Assembly: GCA_025757985.1 (NCBI GenBank)
Contig: CP107210.1
Coordinates: 930,001 to 994,000, forward strand
Source of the DNA: Oscillospiraceae bacterium
GTDB lineage: Bacteria; Bacillota; Clostridia; Oscillospirales; Ruminococcaceae
Length of the DNA: 64,000 bases
Direction: 5' to 3'
Made by a program: the position numbers and the translations under genes. Positions within the stretch are counted from its first letter, which is position 1. Every line of letters starts with the position of its first letter. The notes under the pieces were generated by a model. It did no database searches. It saw only the letters and a program-made list of their open reading frames with translations, and was not told the origin of the DNA. This document shows, one piece after another, positions 30,794 through 41,745 of this stretch.

Positions 30794-32103
30794 TTTCGTG
30801 TTTCCTTTCTGAATTTCGGGAGTGAATCAGATTTATCTGCGTTGCGACTGCCAAAAGTGATAGTTACGATGCCCTCGCCGGTGTCGATGAGCGTACCGCC
30901 GCTGTTGGTCGTGCTGATGTCAGCGTTATAATCGGCGTTGCCCAGCCAAATCGTCTGACCGTCCTGTGCTTTGGTAATTTCAAAGGCATACGCCCGCTTG
31001 CCCAGAACAGAGCCTGCCGTGCCGGGTTTGGTCACATCCGTCCAATCGCCGTAATACTCGCTGGGTGCGCGGCTCTCCACGATGACGAACTTGCCCTCGT
31101 TGCGCTGGGTGTAATAGATATTGTCAGAACCATTGGCATAATTGCTGTGGTTGATGACCTTGTAAGTGCCATCGCTCTGGCGCTCGACCTTGTACCGGTT
31201 GTATCCGCCAAACGGGATATAGCACTGCCGAACGGTATCCCACTCGAAAATCTTAAACTCGGCATCGCCCTTGATGCGCTGCTTGGTTTCGCTGTCGATT
31301 TTGTCGATGCTGACCTTTACCGACCATTCATCGTTCTGCATTTTATAGTCATTGGAACTATTAGCCGGAACAGTAATAGTCTGGTGGCTGCCCAGCGCAC
31401 CGGGCGTGGAATCAAAGCCGTGCGGGATGGTGACCTCGTCATAGCTGAATGTAATATTGGCAAGCTGCGCCCGCGCCGAGGCAATAGCGGCATCTACCAT
31501 GCCCTGCGCTTCGTTCTGCAGCTGCCCGATGGCTGCATTCTTGGCGGCTTCGGCAGCGGCATCCGCTTCGGCTTGGCTGGCGAACGGTCCTTCTTGCCCG
31601 CTGAGCGTACTGGTGCTGGTCTTGGACACCTCGTAGTGAACCGTCCATGTGGCAGAACCGTCGCCGCCGTTCAGGTGGTAGGTATCGTCCTGTGTGTGAC
31701 CGCCTGTGGTAATGGTACCGGGAGTTTTGCCGATTGTGACCGTGTTCTCATCTGCGTTCAGCGCATCGGCATCCATATGGGCATCTACGCCGTCATACAG
31801 GTCAGAAACCCACGCGGAGATACCGATTTTTGTTTCGCCGGTTGCCACGGGCAGACCCATGCTGCCAAGGTAACTGCCGGTAGGCGCGTCCGGCAGATCG
31901 TCGTACAGATTTTCAGTGATCTGCGAAAGATTCGGTGTCGGGACATTGGCTTCAGCGGTTTCCGGTGTGGCCGCTGAAGCTGTCTCCGGCGTGGCAGGGG
32001 CATCCTCTGCAAAGGCGGGTAGCGCTGCGCCAACATTGGTAAACGTCAGTGCGCCCGCCAGCAGCAGCGACAATCCCTGCTTTATTCTGTGTTTGTTTTT
32101 CAT
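30790..32103 (-). CDS. Secreted SpaA/Cna-B-like surface protein
   Basis: 437 aa with a signal peptide (GLSLLLAGALTFTNVGAALPAFA, cleavage near residue 31) and an Ala/Thr/Pro/Glu-rich stretch. A prealbumin-like isopeptide domain follows (VSIDKIDSETKQRIKGDAEFKIFEWD...GKFVIVESRAPSEYYGDW...YAFEITKAQDGQTIWLG). There is no LPxTG motif or C-terminal membrane helix; it stops at SLPKFRKETRK. Relatives in these elements are often longer, so it may have lost its wall anchor. Possible role in mating-pair adhesion. Confidence 0.75.
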   Translation of the reverse strand: MKNKHRIKQGLSLLLAGALTFTNVGAALPAFAEDAPATPETASAATPETAEANVPTPNLSQITENLYDDLPDAPTGSYLGSMGLPVATGETKIGISAWVSDLYDGVDAHMDADALNADENTVTIGKTPGTITTGGHTQDDTYHLNGGDGSATWTVHYEVSKTSTSTLSGQEGPFASQAEADAAAEAAKNAAIGQLQNEAQGMVDAAIASARAQLANITFSYDEVTIPHGFDSTPGALGSHQTITVPANSSNDYKMQNDEWSVKVSIDKIDSETKQRIKGDAEFKIFEWDTVRQCYIPFGGYNRYKVERQSDGTYKVINHSNYANGSDNIYYTQRNEGKFVIVESRAPSEYYGDWTDVTKPGTAGSVLGKRAYAFEITKAQDGQTIWLGNADYNADISTTNSGGTLIDTGEGIVTITFGSRNADKSDSLPKFRKETRK

Positions 32104-32160
32104 ACTGGTTCTCCTTTTGTTGCAAAAGAAAAAGCCCGCTGCGGGTTGCAGCGGGCTTGG

Positions 32161-32646
32161 TTAGCGTTCGGGAGCGTGTTTCTTTGGACAGGGCGCGGCT
32201 CTGGCCTTGTAGGCTTTGCGGTATTTTTCGTCAGCATCATAGAACTGCTGCGGAGAGATGCCCGCATCCAGACACCCCTGCAAAACAACCGCATTGTAGC
32301 GGCTGCTGACCGGGAGCAACTGGTCACGGTACGGTGCGTTCATCGTGTAAACCATGATTTCGTGCGGCGTTCCGTCTGCATCCGTGACCGTTAGGGTCTC
32401 CTTGTCATAGAATGTCGGGTAGCCCTCGTAACAGTCAAGCTGGGATTCGTCGTGGTCGGTGACAGACCAGATCAGCCCTTCGACGCTTGCGCCCTCTTTT
32501 GGCAAAATCGTCAGAAAGCCGCGCCGGAACGCCAGCTCATAGCCATCCAGCTTGGCAGTGCCTACCACCGTTGCTTCGGGACAGCGGTAGGCCATCTGTT
32601 CAAAATTCAGATTGGAGCCATAGGCAAAGTATTCATTTCGAGACAT
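32161..32646 (-). CDS. Gamma-glutamylcyclotransferase (AIG2-like)
   Basis: 161 aa. YFAYGSNLN at the start is the YGSN substrate loop. An acidic catalytic candidate lies in the middle (DHDESQLDCYEGYP), with YDKETLTV following. The family turns gamma-glutamyl compounds into 5-oxoproline. It lies 11 bases after the amidoligase gene in the same operon; AIG2-like proteins are known partners of amidoligases in bacterial operons. Confidence 0.85.
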   Translation of the reverse strand: MSRNEYFAYGSNLNFEQMAYRCPEATVVGTAKLDGYELAFRRGFLTILPKEGASVEGLIWSVTDHDESQLDCYEGYPTFYDKETLTVTDADGTPHEIMVYTMNAPYRDQLLPVSSRYNAVVLQGCLDAGISPQQFYDADEKYRKAYKARAAPCPKKHAPER

Positions 32647-32657
32647 TGGGTTTCTCC

Positions 32658-33641
32658 TTATCTGACCTCATCTGTATGAAGCCGTGGTTGATTGCTGGGA
32701 TACAGCGACTTGTCGTGCCGCCACGCCTTGTCACCGGGCAGGTTCTTCAGCAGGTGCATACGCACATTTTTGTACTCAGGACCGATGAGCCCCAGCCGCA
32801 GCAGAAAGGTGCGGAAGGTGAACGCCGGATTATCCCCGATGGGCGTTTTCCGGAACTGCGTGTACTTCTGGTTGATGCCCTGCGCCGAGATCGCCATAGC
32901 CAGAATGATGTTGGCTTTGGCTTCGCCCGCATGGAGCGTGGAGTTGAACAACCGCCATTCGATTGTACCGTGATAGAATACAGAATGCATATTGCAAGCC
33001 CTGTACCGTGACGAATGGTAGTGATAATCACTCCCATCCCGCCCTTGATACCAGCGGTCTTTCAGTTGATCCATACTCGCACCGCTGGGCAGCTTGCGGA
33101 TTTCTTCCAGAATCGGTTCATCCACCGGCTGGCAGTAGCTGGAGATTCGACTGGGGTTTACTTTCAAGGCTGCAAACAAAATGTCTTCCTTGGAATACAT
33201 AATGGACAGCACATTTTTGAGGCTCTGCGGTGTGTGCTTGCTGGCGTCCACATGCACGTGCATACCGCAGGATGAATTGACCCTTCCGCCTGCACGGCGC
33301 AGGCTGCGGATGACCTCCTGCAACTTTTCCATCTCAGCGTATTCCAGTTTGGGGGAGTTCAACTCGACTTTATACTCGCCCGAAGTAGAGGAGCGCCGAT
33401 ATCCTTCCGGATGAATACTTCCGTCCCGGACGATTTTCCACTCTTTACCGTCCAAATCTTTGACACGGTAGGCATCGTAGCCACCGCCGGAATGCTCGGC
33501 GCGGGTTCCAAACAGATTGGCCAGCGCATGGGCTGCCGTGGCGCGGGTTATTCCGGTCAGCTCAATTTCACAGCCAAAATACTGGTCGCGGAAATCAAGG
33601 GGCAAGTGCCTCACCCCGAAGTTCCGCGTCCATGGCGGCAA
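32658..33641 (-). CDS. Putative amidoligase
   Basis: About 327 aa. FGCEIELTGI, KIVRDGSI and VELNSPKLEYAEMEKLQEVIRSLRRAGGRVNSSCGMHVHVD are the hallmark motifs of the COOH-NH2 ligase (amidoligase) family of the glutamine-synthetase-like fold. Acidic and His residues for ATP/metal are present. It likely makes peptide or amine conjugates with glutamate-type carboxylates. The open frame overlaps the methylase remnant by 47 bases; an internal GTG/TTG start near 33605-33615 is possible. Confidence 0.85.
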   Translation of the reverse strand: MPPWTRNFGVRHLPLDFRDQYFGCEIELTGITRATAAHALANLFGTRAEHSGGGYDAYRVKDLDGKEWKIVRDGSIHPEGYRRSSTSGEYKVELNSPKLEYAEMEKLQEVIRSLRRAGGRVNSSCGMHVHVDASKHTPQSLKNVLSIMYSKEDILFAALKVNPSRISSYCQPVDEPILEEIRKLPSGASMDQLKDRWYQGRDGSDYHYHSSRYRACNMHSVFYHGTIEWRLFNSTLHAGEAKANIILAMAISAQGINQKYTQFRKTPIGDNPAFTFRTFLLRLGLIGPEYKNVRMHLLKNLPGDKAWRHDKSLYPSNQPRLHTDEVR

Positions 33642-34007
33642 TGCGGCGACCGATGGCTTCGATTACATTGACCGTGACGCCGTTGCCAGCCTGCTTGTAG
33701 GCTTGGTTATCGCTCTGGATGGCAAGCATCGTGTCGATGCGGTCATCCGTCCAGCCCTGCAGCCGCAGGCATTCGCGCGGTGTCAGGCGGCGGATGCGCC
33801 CCTCGCACAGAACACCGTGACGGTCTTTTGTGGTAAGTGTATGCATGGGTGCGCCGGGCTTACCGGTGCGTTCGGTGTTGCGGGCGAGGTCGGACTTGAT
33901 GGGATTTTTGACCGGGCGAACTTCAACAGTGCCTTGTTGGCAGCCCGTTGTAAGTGTATGCGCAATCTCTTTACCAACCCGTCCGCGCCGACTGTTGACT
34001 GTGGCGT
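33595..34007 (-). pseudogene. DNA cytosine-5 methyltransferase, 3' fragment
   Basis: C-terminal part of a Dcm-type enzyme: RYATVNSRRGRVGKEIAHTLTTG, then LTPRECLRLQGWTDDRID and QAYKQAGNGVTVNVIEAIG (motifs IX-X). The N-terminal part is at 36478-36702 and the middle is absent. The break is occupied by a RIT-type recombinase cluster, so it is non-functional. Confidence 0.85.
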
Positions 34008-34380
34008 ACCGCTTGATACAAAAACCGGAAATGCGATTGCCGATTACATTCTCCATGCCCGGCCCAAGTGCAAATCTGAGTATATATTTTTGCGGGTACT
34101 GCGCCCCTATACAAAGATTGGAAGTATGTGGACGGTGATTGCAAAATATGCACACATTGCATTGGGAAAGGACCAGAAGATGAATGGGCCGCATGCTTTC
34201 CGGCGAGGAATGGGAAGACAATTGCTGGAAGCAAATATTCCTGCGCCACTAATCTGCGATATTCTAGGACACTCGTCGTCTGTGTCCTTGCGCCAATATA
34301 CCGCGTCATCCCTAGAGAAATTAAAAGTGTGCGCAGGTACTATTTCTGCAATTCCCATTGCACAGGAGGCCTTGTTATGA
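34008..34380 (+). pseudogene. RitA-like tyrosine recombinase, C-terminal remnant
   Basis: About 123 codons: PLDTKTGNAIADYILHARPK, then HAFRRGMGRQLLEANIPAPLICDILGHSSSVSLRQYTA with catalytic H-x-x-R, H and Tyr. The N-terminal core-binding half and the first catalytic Arg are missing; upstream, the frame runs into methylase DNA read antisense. Ends in the ATGA overlap with RitB. Confidence 0.78.
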
Positions 34381-35351
34381 CAAGACCATCTTTGAAAAGC
34401 CGTTTTGGAGAACAGATTCGCGCCTTTGTAGGCTACAAGAACAGTCTTGGTTTTCCTTACAATGAGAGTATCCGTATTCTAGGGAGGTTTGACGATTTCT
34501 GTGTAGAAAGGTTCCCTGAAAAAGATTGTCTGGATTGTGAACTCGCACTTGCATGGCTGGAGAAACGAGATACGGAAAACACAGCAGGCCACCGAAATCG
34601 TATTATGGTCATACGGGAGTTTGCAAAGTATCTTCGGGCTGTTGGAACAGAAGCATATATGATTCCCATATCCATGACCAGCAAAGGCCCCAGGTATGTT
34701 CCACATATCTTCAATGAAGCGGAGATAAAAGCGTTCTTCCACGGTGCTGACAGCTTTCGGCCTCACGGGAAAGCTCCGGCCAGACATCTTGTTATCCCGG
34801 TATTTTACAGATTGCTGTATTGCTGCGGATTGCGGCCCGCAGAAGCGAGACTGCTCAAGAAGGAAAATGTGGACTTGGTTCGCGGTTCTGTCTACGTTGT
34901 GGAATCCAAAGGGCACAAGGACCGTGTCGTTGCGGTTGCAGATGATTTGCTTCAGATTATGAGAAGCTATTCCACCCTGATCTCAGAAATTTACCCGGAC
35001 AGCGATTACTTTTTTCCGAGATACGATGGGGAGGGGCCGTATACGAAGCGTTGGACAGAAGAAATGTTTTGGAGATGCTTCAGTATGGCCGGAATTACTG
35101 CGTTTGAGGGACCTAAACCTAGGGTTTACGATTTCAGACATACTTTTGCAACGGAATGTATCTGTCGTTGGATGCGAGAAGGCCGTGATATTGATGCAAT
35201 GCTGCCGTTTCTCTCCGCATACATGGGACACGCCCGTTATGAAGATACGCTTTACTATGTCCACATGGTTCCTGATTTTTATGAGCGTGTTGGAACAGTA
35301 GACCGTACTGCATGGGAAAAATTGCTTCCGGAGGTGCATGATGAAGGTTAA
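34377..35351 (+). CDS. RitB-like tyrosine recombinase
   Basis: 324 aa. A SAM-like N-terminal domain, then catalytic Arg in YCCGLRPAEARLL, Lys in SKGHKDRVV, box II DFRHTFATE and LSAYMGHARYEDTLYYVH with Tyr. The usual H of H-x-x-R is Tyr (VYDFRH). The start is ATG 34377, overlapping the RitA stop, with AGGAGG 10 bases upstream. The frame is open further upstream, but that is RitA sequence in another frame. Confidence 0.87.
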   Translation: MTRPSLKSRFGEQIRAFVGYKNSLGFPYNESIRILGRFDDFCVERFPEKDCLDCELALAWLEKRDTENTAGHRNRIMVIREFAKYLRAVGTEAYMIPISMTSKGPRYVPHIFNEAEIKAFFHGADSFRPHGKAPARHLVIPVFYRLLYCCGLRPAEARLLKKENVDLVRGSVYVVESKGHKDRVVAVADDLLQIMRSYSTLISEIYPDSDYFFPRYDGEGPYTKRWTEEMFWRCFSMAGITAFEGPKPRVYDFRHTFATECICRWMREGRDIDAMLPFLSAYMGHARYEDTLYYVHMVPDFYERVGTVDRTAWEKLLPEVHDEG

Positions 35352-36384
35352 GGATGCTCAGTTTTTTACGGTTGTAAGTTCGTTTCTGAATGTTTATCTT
35401 GTGAAAAACCGAAGCTGCAGTTCTAATACGGTAAAATCCTATGAGGATGCTCTGAATCTGCTTTTTACGTTTTTGGAAGGCACAAAAGATATTCCCAGAC
35501 AACGAGTAAACTGGAGCCATTTCACCCGCCAAAACATACAGGAATTCGTGGACTGGTTGGAGAAAGTCAGGAACTGCAGTAGACAAACACAGCTGCAAAG
35601 GCTTGCCGCAATACGCTCTTTTGTGCGGTATGGCGGCATTGTAGATCTGCGCGTAATTGCAATACAGGCCGACGTGGAGAGAATTCGATACCGAAAACCA
35701 CCGCCTGCTTTGGTTGGCTATCTCACAAAAGAAGAACTTTCTATTTTCCTCGCGCAGCCGAACTGCAAAAAGCGTACAGGATTCCGGAATATGGTGTTTC
35801 TGGTTTTAATGTACGATACAGCTGCTCGGTGTCAGGAAATGTTGGATTTAAGGATACAGGATTTAGTGCTGCACAGAACCTCACCGTGTGTCTATTTCAC
35901 AGGTAAGGGAAACAAGACACGGGTTGTTCCTATTTTGCCGAAAACAGCGGAGCACCTTCGCAGTTACCTGAAAAAATTCCATCCGGCAGAAAATAGAAAA
36001 CGAGACGACTATGTGTTCTATGCTTATGGTGGCCCTCAAAGGCCGATGTCTCCTGATACGGTTGCGGCATTTGTAAAGAAATATGGAGAATCTGCACGGC
36101 ACGTCTGCACATCCATTCCGGAACGGGTACATCCCCACATGCTGCGGCACACACGGGCAATGCACCTATACCAAGACGGTGTTCCATTGGCTATGGTATC
36201 CGAATTCCTCGGCCATGCGCAGATTGAAACAACAAAAATTTATGCCCATGCTGATACAGAAATGAAACGGAAAGCCATTCAGCAAGCAGCAAACAAGCTA
36301 AACGATACGATTCCGGACGTACTCTGGAATACAGATGACGAGGAGATGATGCTTAAATTAAGAGGCAAACAACAATACAAGTGA
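35338..36384 (+). CDS. RitC-like tyrosine recombinase
   Basis: 348 aa with the full set: Arg in YDTAARCQEMLDL, Lys in GKGNKTRVVPI, HPHMLRHTRAMHL, GHAQIETTKIYAHAD. Starts inside the RitB end (14-base overlap; GGAGG upstream of two adjacent ATGs). All three proteins are thought to act together in moving the element. This one looks intact. Confidence 0.9.
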   Translation: MMKVKDAQFFTVVSSFLNVYLVKNRSCSSNTVKSYEDALNLLFTFLEGTKDIPRQRVNWSHFTRQNIQEFVDWLEKVRNCSRQTQLQRLAAIRSFVRYGGIVDLRVIAIQADVERIRYRKPPPALVGYLTKEELSIFLAQPNCKKRTGFRNMVFLVLMYDTAARCQEMLDLRIQDLVLHRTSPCVYFTGKGNKTRVVPILPKTAEHLRSYLKKFHPAENRKRDDYVFYAYGGPQRPMSPDTVAAFVKKYGESARHVCTSIPERVHPHMLRHTRAMHLYQDGVPLAMVSEFLGHAQIETTKIYAHADTEMKRKAIQQAANKLNDTIPDVLWNTDDEEMMLKLRGKQQYK

Positions 36385-36477
36385 AAATATTATCCCGAAG
36401 TTTTTATGCAGAAATCCTTGCGCTGCAAGGATTCCTGGCTGGGCTTCGGGATTCTTATTTTATTCGGGATAAGTCTG

Positions 36478-36702
36478 GCAAGGAAATCCGCCGCAGAGCA
36501 ACTGGAAATCGGGCATGGTGCTGGGGTCGGCTTTTCGGGCATCTTCAATGAACCACTCTCCCTTCGTGTCAAACAGGGCGTTGTAACTACGGTTGGCGTA
36601 TTTGTCGATTTCGCAGTGTCCTACGCATTCAAATCCTCCGGCACGGGTCAGTCCTTCGCGGAAACCGCCGATGCCGGAGAACATATCGATGAATTTAATC
36701 AA
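36478..36702 (-). pseudogene. DNA cytosine-5 methyltransferase, 5' fragment
   Basis: About 75 codons: IKFIDMFSGIGGFREGLTRAGGFECVGHCEIDKYA (motif I, SAM binding) and LCGGFPCQ (motif IV with the catalytic Cys), where the RIT element interrupts it. Begins with TTG after AAGGAG. The middle of the enzyme (motifs V-VIII) is not found in the window. Confidence 0.87.
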
Positions 36703-36744
36703 GCACCCGGCTCCTTATGGACTTGGGTGCTATTCTGGGCGTAC

Positions 36745-36819
36745 TTAATAGGCACCCCTCATCAAAAACAAAAGCAGCCCGTCACAGGCTGCACCGAACA
36801 AGATTTTTTTACCGTTCAT
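36745..36819 (-). CDS. Possible 24-residue leader peptide
   Basis: MNGKKILFGAACDGLLLFLM then RGAY and stop, with AGGAGG 10 bases before the ATG. It overlaps a strong hairpin (36772-36791), so translation could influence the terminator, or the frame may be chance. Lies between parR and the methylase remnant. Confidence 0.35.
   Translation of the reverse strand: MNGKKILFGAACDGLLLFLMRGAY
36764..36792 (-). terminator. Terminator downstream of the methylase/ParR interval
   Basis: Minus-strand GCAGCC/GGCTGC stem with a 7-9 base loop, then TTTTGTTTTTG. Confidence 0.6.
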
Positions 36820-36884
36820 AATGTATAAACCTCCTTTTTCCTTCTGCTTTTCTACCTATTATTAAAACATTGGAATCACCCCCT

Positions 36885-37157
36885 CTAAAGTGTAGATAAG
36901 AAATCGAGCGCAGAGTCTGGTATAGCATTCGCTGGCGGTGGGCTTGGAACAGCGTTGGTTATGTTGACTGCCTGCAACTCCTCCCGCACCACCTTGCGGA
37001 TGCTTTTCTCCAGCCTATTTGTCTGTTCTGCCGCAAGGATGCTCTGCACCAGAAACTCTTTGCGTTTGGCAGGCGGCATCTGTTGCAGCAACGCCCACGC
37101 GCGGCAGTGTTGCGGTTCATTGAGGTTCGGGCGGAAAACATATTGCGGTCGTTTCAT
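36885..37157 (-). CDS. ParR-like partition protein
   Basis: 90 aa: small basic protein (RPNLNEPQHCRAWALLQQMPPAKRKEFLVQSILAAE) directly after parM with a 4-base overlap. The size and position are those of the centromere-binding adaptor of actin-type partition systems. A ribbon-helix-helix is not obvious by eye. Confidence 0.7.
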   Translation of the reverse strand: MKRPQYVFRPNLNEPQHCRAWALLQQMPPAKRKEFLVQSILAAEQTNRLEKSIRKVVREELQAVNITNAVPSPPPANAIPDSALDFLSTL

Positions 37158-38083
37158 ACCTCGCTTTTGCGGCGCGACACGGCGGCCAACGCACGCTCGA
37201 ATCCGACCGCGTTCACTTTGTCGTCCAGCAGGAAAATCGTCTTACAAAGGCCGTCTTTGGGACTTAGGTGGCGGCTCACCACCGATGCGCCGCCGCCCAG
37301 CAACACGGCGGGGATGGCGTGCAAATCGAATCCCGCTTCCATTGTGGCAGACAGCAGATGCTCTGTGTACTTGCGCCCCTGCTGATTCACAATGCCACGC
37401 ACCGCCTCGCTGACCGTGCAGGGGTGACCCGCCAGCATATTTTCGATTTGGGCATCCGTGAGGGACAGCCCGGTTTCACGCCGCACCTGCTCCCGGATGT
37501 CATCTACACAGCGGATCATGCCGAGTTCCAAGCTGTGCGCAGTGTCAGCCGCAGGGATGGCGTTGTCGATGCGCATAAGGTCCACTGTCCAGCCGCCCAA
37601 ATCCATGAGGAGCATTGATGGCTCGTCCTGCAACAGCCCGGTTTCGGTCATGAGGGCGGCGTAGCCCTGCGGAAAAATGGCAACTTCTTCGATGGTGATG
37701 CTGTACTCCACGCCCTCGAACTTGTAGTTCACCGGCTGCTTGCTCCGCAGCAGATAATCTCTGAACTTGGGTTTGTCGCGTCCGAAACTGGTCAGCGGCA
37801 GACCCGCCGCAATTCGCACCGAGCATTCGGGAGGCAAACCGCGTTGCTGAATCTCCTTTGCGATAGCTGCCAGTGTCAGCAGGTAGTAGTTGTCGTTTAC
37901 GGTCTTGTCCCGCTGGATAGGCTGCCGCCCGGAGCCACAAACAAAAAAGCACCCGCCAAACTCTAAGAGTCCTTGGCGGGTGTAGGGTTCGTGTTCTCCG
38001 TAGCTTGTCAGTCCTGCCGGGAACGAGCAGTGGGCTGTTTTGATGGCGTAGTAGCCGTGGTCGATGCCGATAATGATGCTCAT
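37154..38083 (-). CDS. ParM/StbA-like actin-type ATPase
   Basis: 309 aa with an actin-like ATPase fold: phosphate-1 loop IIIGIDHGYYAIKTAH, phosphate-2 LLMDLGGWTVDLM, and AVLLGGGASVV in the adenosine loop. Filaments push plasmid copies apart; in conjugative elements this stabilises the excised circle. Start at 38083 because GGAGG lies 8 bases upstream; the longer open frame upstream has no RBS. Confidence 0.88.
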   Translation of the reverse strand: MSIIIGIDHGYYAIKTAHCSFPAGLTSYGEHEPYTRQGLLEFGGCFFVCGSGRQPIQRDKTVNDNYYLLTLAAIAKEIQQRGLPPECSVRIAAGLPLTSFGRDKPKFRDYLLRSKQPVNYKFEGVEYSITIEEVAIFPQGYAALMTETGLLQDEPSMLLMDLGGWTVDLMRIDNAIPAADTAHSLELGMIRCVDDIREQVRRETGLSLTDAQIENMLAGHPCTVSEAVRGIVNQQGRKYTEHLLSATMEAGFDLHAIPAVLLGGGASVVSRHLSPKDGLCKTIFLLDDKVNAVGFERALAAVSRRKSEV

Positions 38084-38293
38084 GGGAAATACCTCCATTT
38101 TTTGTATTATACAATCTATAATAAACGGTTGCCTTTTAGGGCTTCCAGAATTTTTGCATGAAAAAAGCGGTTCATTGGTATTGTACCAACAAACCGCCAT
38201 TGAGGAATTGGAGAGCATATTTTGACAGTCCTCTCCCCTTCTGATATAATTTGCTCTTGATTGTCGCCTCCAAATTACGAGGGAGGTGAACGC

Positions 38294-38410
38294 TTGAGTT
38301 TTCAGGAAATAATTTTGCTGCTTACTTTTATTGGCAACTGCATATACGCTACCGTATCTCTTACACTAAAAGTTCTTGCATTTCTCCTACAAAACAAAAA
38401 GAGCCGCTGA
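38294..38410 (+). CDS. Small hydrophobic peptide, holin-like type I toxin candidate
   Basis: 38 residues from a TTG: FQEIILLLTFIGNCIYATVSLTLKVLAFLL then a basic tail QNKKSR. GGGAGGTGA lies 5 bases upstream. One transmembrane helix with a short charged tail resembles putative holin-like/Fst-type toxins, which are usually paired with an antisense RNA. The stop codon lies inside a following hairpin. Confidence 0.55.
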   Translation: MSFQEIILLLTFIGNCIYATVSLTLKVLAFLLQNKKSR

Positions 38411-38430
38411 CTCGGTCAGAAGTCAGCGGC
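38402..38430 (+). terminator. Hairpin after the small peptide gene
   Basis: GCCGCTGAC/GTCAGCGGC stem with a 10-base loop, no clear T-tract. Confidence 0.55.
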
Positions 38431-38465
38431 AATGAAAGCACTCACACAAAGCGGCAATCATTATG

Positions 38466-38498
38466 AAAATAGCCTTACGTTTCCGTAAGGCTATTTTT
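38466..38498. terminator. Rho-independent terminator
   Basis: AAATAGCCTTACG/CGTAAGGCTATTT, loop TTTC, flanked by A and T runs; serves both directions, ending the tRNA-Lys transcript on the minus strand. Confidence 0.85.
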
Positions 38499-38573
38499 GG
38501 TGCACCATCGGGGACTCGAACCCAGGACCCACTGATTAAGAGTCAGTTGCTCTACCAACTGAGCTAATGGTGC
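38498..38573 (-). tRNA. tRNA-Lys (anticodon CTT)
   Basis: Full cloverleaf: acceptor GCACCAT/ATGGTGC, D-arm AGCTCAGTTGGTAGAGC, anticodon loop CTCTTAA, T-arm GGTTCGAGTCC, discriminator A and encoded CCA. Last gene of the rRNA operon and nearest chromosomal landmark to the conjugative element. Confidence 0.95.
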
Positions 38574-38692
38574 ATATATGAGATTTACGCGATACATCGT
38601 TAAATCTCAATTTGAATAGTTCAGTCGAAGTTCATCATTCACAGCTTTAGTGCGAGTTAATTACGCTACCAACTGAGCTAATGGTGCATATA
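38552..38692 (-). repeat. 27-bp direct repeat of the tRNA-Lys 5' end
   Basis: Positions 38552-38578 and 38666-38692 are identical over 27 bases, covering the tRNA 5' end, D-arm and flanking bases. Between them lies an inverted repeat (TGAGATTTA/TAAATCTCA, 38579-38609). It looks like an att-type scar or partial tRNA duplication. Confidence 0.7.
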
Positions 38693-38697
38693 AGAGA

Positions 38698-38815
<118 letters not shown>

Positions 38816-38909
38816 AACGCGTGACCTTCGTCATGCTTCTCTTTTTGTTGAGGATGTACCCTCAAAACTGAATATCGAACCGCTTTTGCAAATAGAGTAT
38901 CTGATCAAG

Positions 38910-41745
<2,836 letters not shown>

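Larger units (their letters stand above)
34008..36477 (+). mobile_element. Partial RIT (recombinase-in-trio) element
   Basis: Three plus-strand tyrosine recombinase genes with overlapping ends, the hallmark of RIT elements. The first is missing its N-terminal part. The right end has inverted repeats (TTATCCCGAA near 36390 and TTCGGGATAA near 36468) around a hairpin (AATCCTTG/CAAGGATT). The element lies within the methylase gene, and the left end was lost by deletion. Confidence 0.75.
10690..38500 (-). mobile_element. Tn1549/CTn-like integrative conjugative element (degenerate)
   Basis: A collinear minus-strand set of conjugation genes: ParM/ParR, SpaA-like surface protein, MobC, MobP relaxase, DUF4314, PcfB, ArdC-like, VirD4, Maff2, VirB6/TrbL-like, PrgI, VirB4 and an M23 peptidase. 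The order matches Tn1549-type elements of Clostridia. Limits are approximate: the right end lies near tRNA-Lys, the left end after the M23 gene or further left. VirD4 and a methylase are interrupted, and I see no integrase, topoisomerase or large helicase/methylase gene, so it is probably not self-transmissible. Confidence 0.65.

Noticed and set aside
33517..34380. 288-codon intact recombinase as the first trio member
   Set aside because: Only the last 120 or so codons are recombinase; the front is methylase DNA read antisense.
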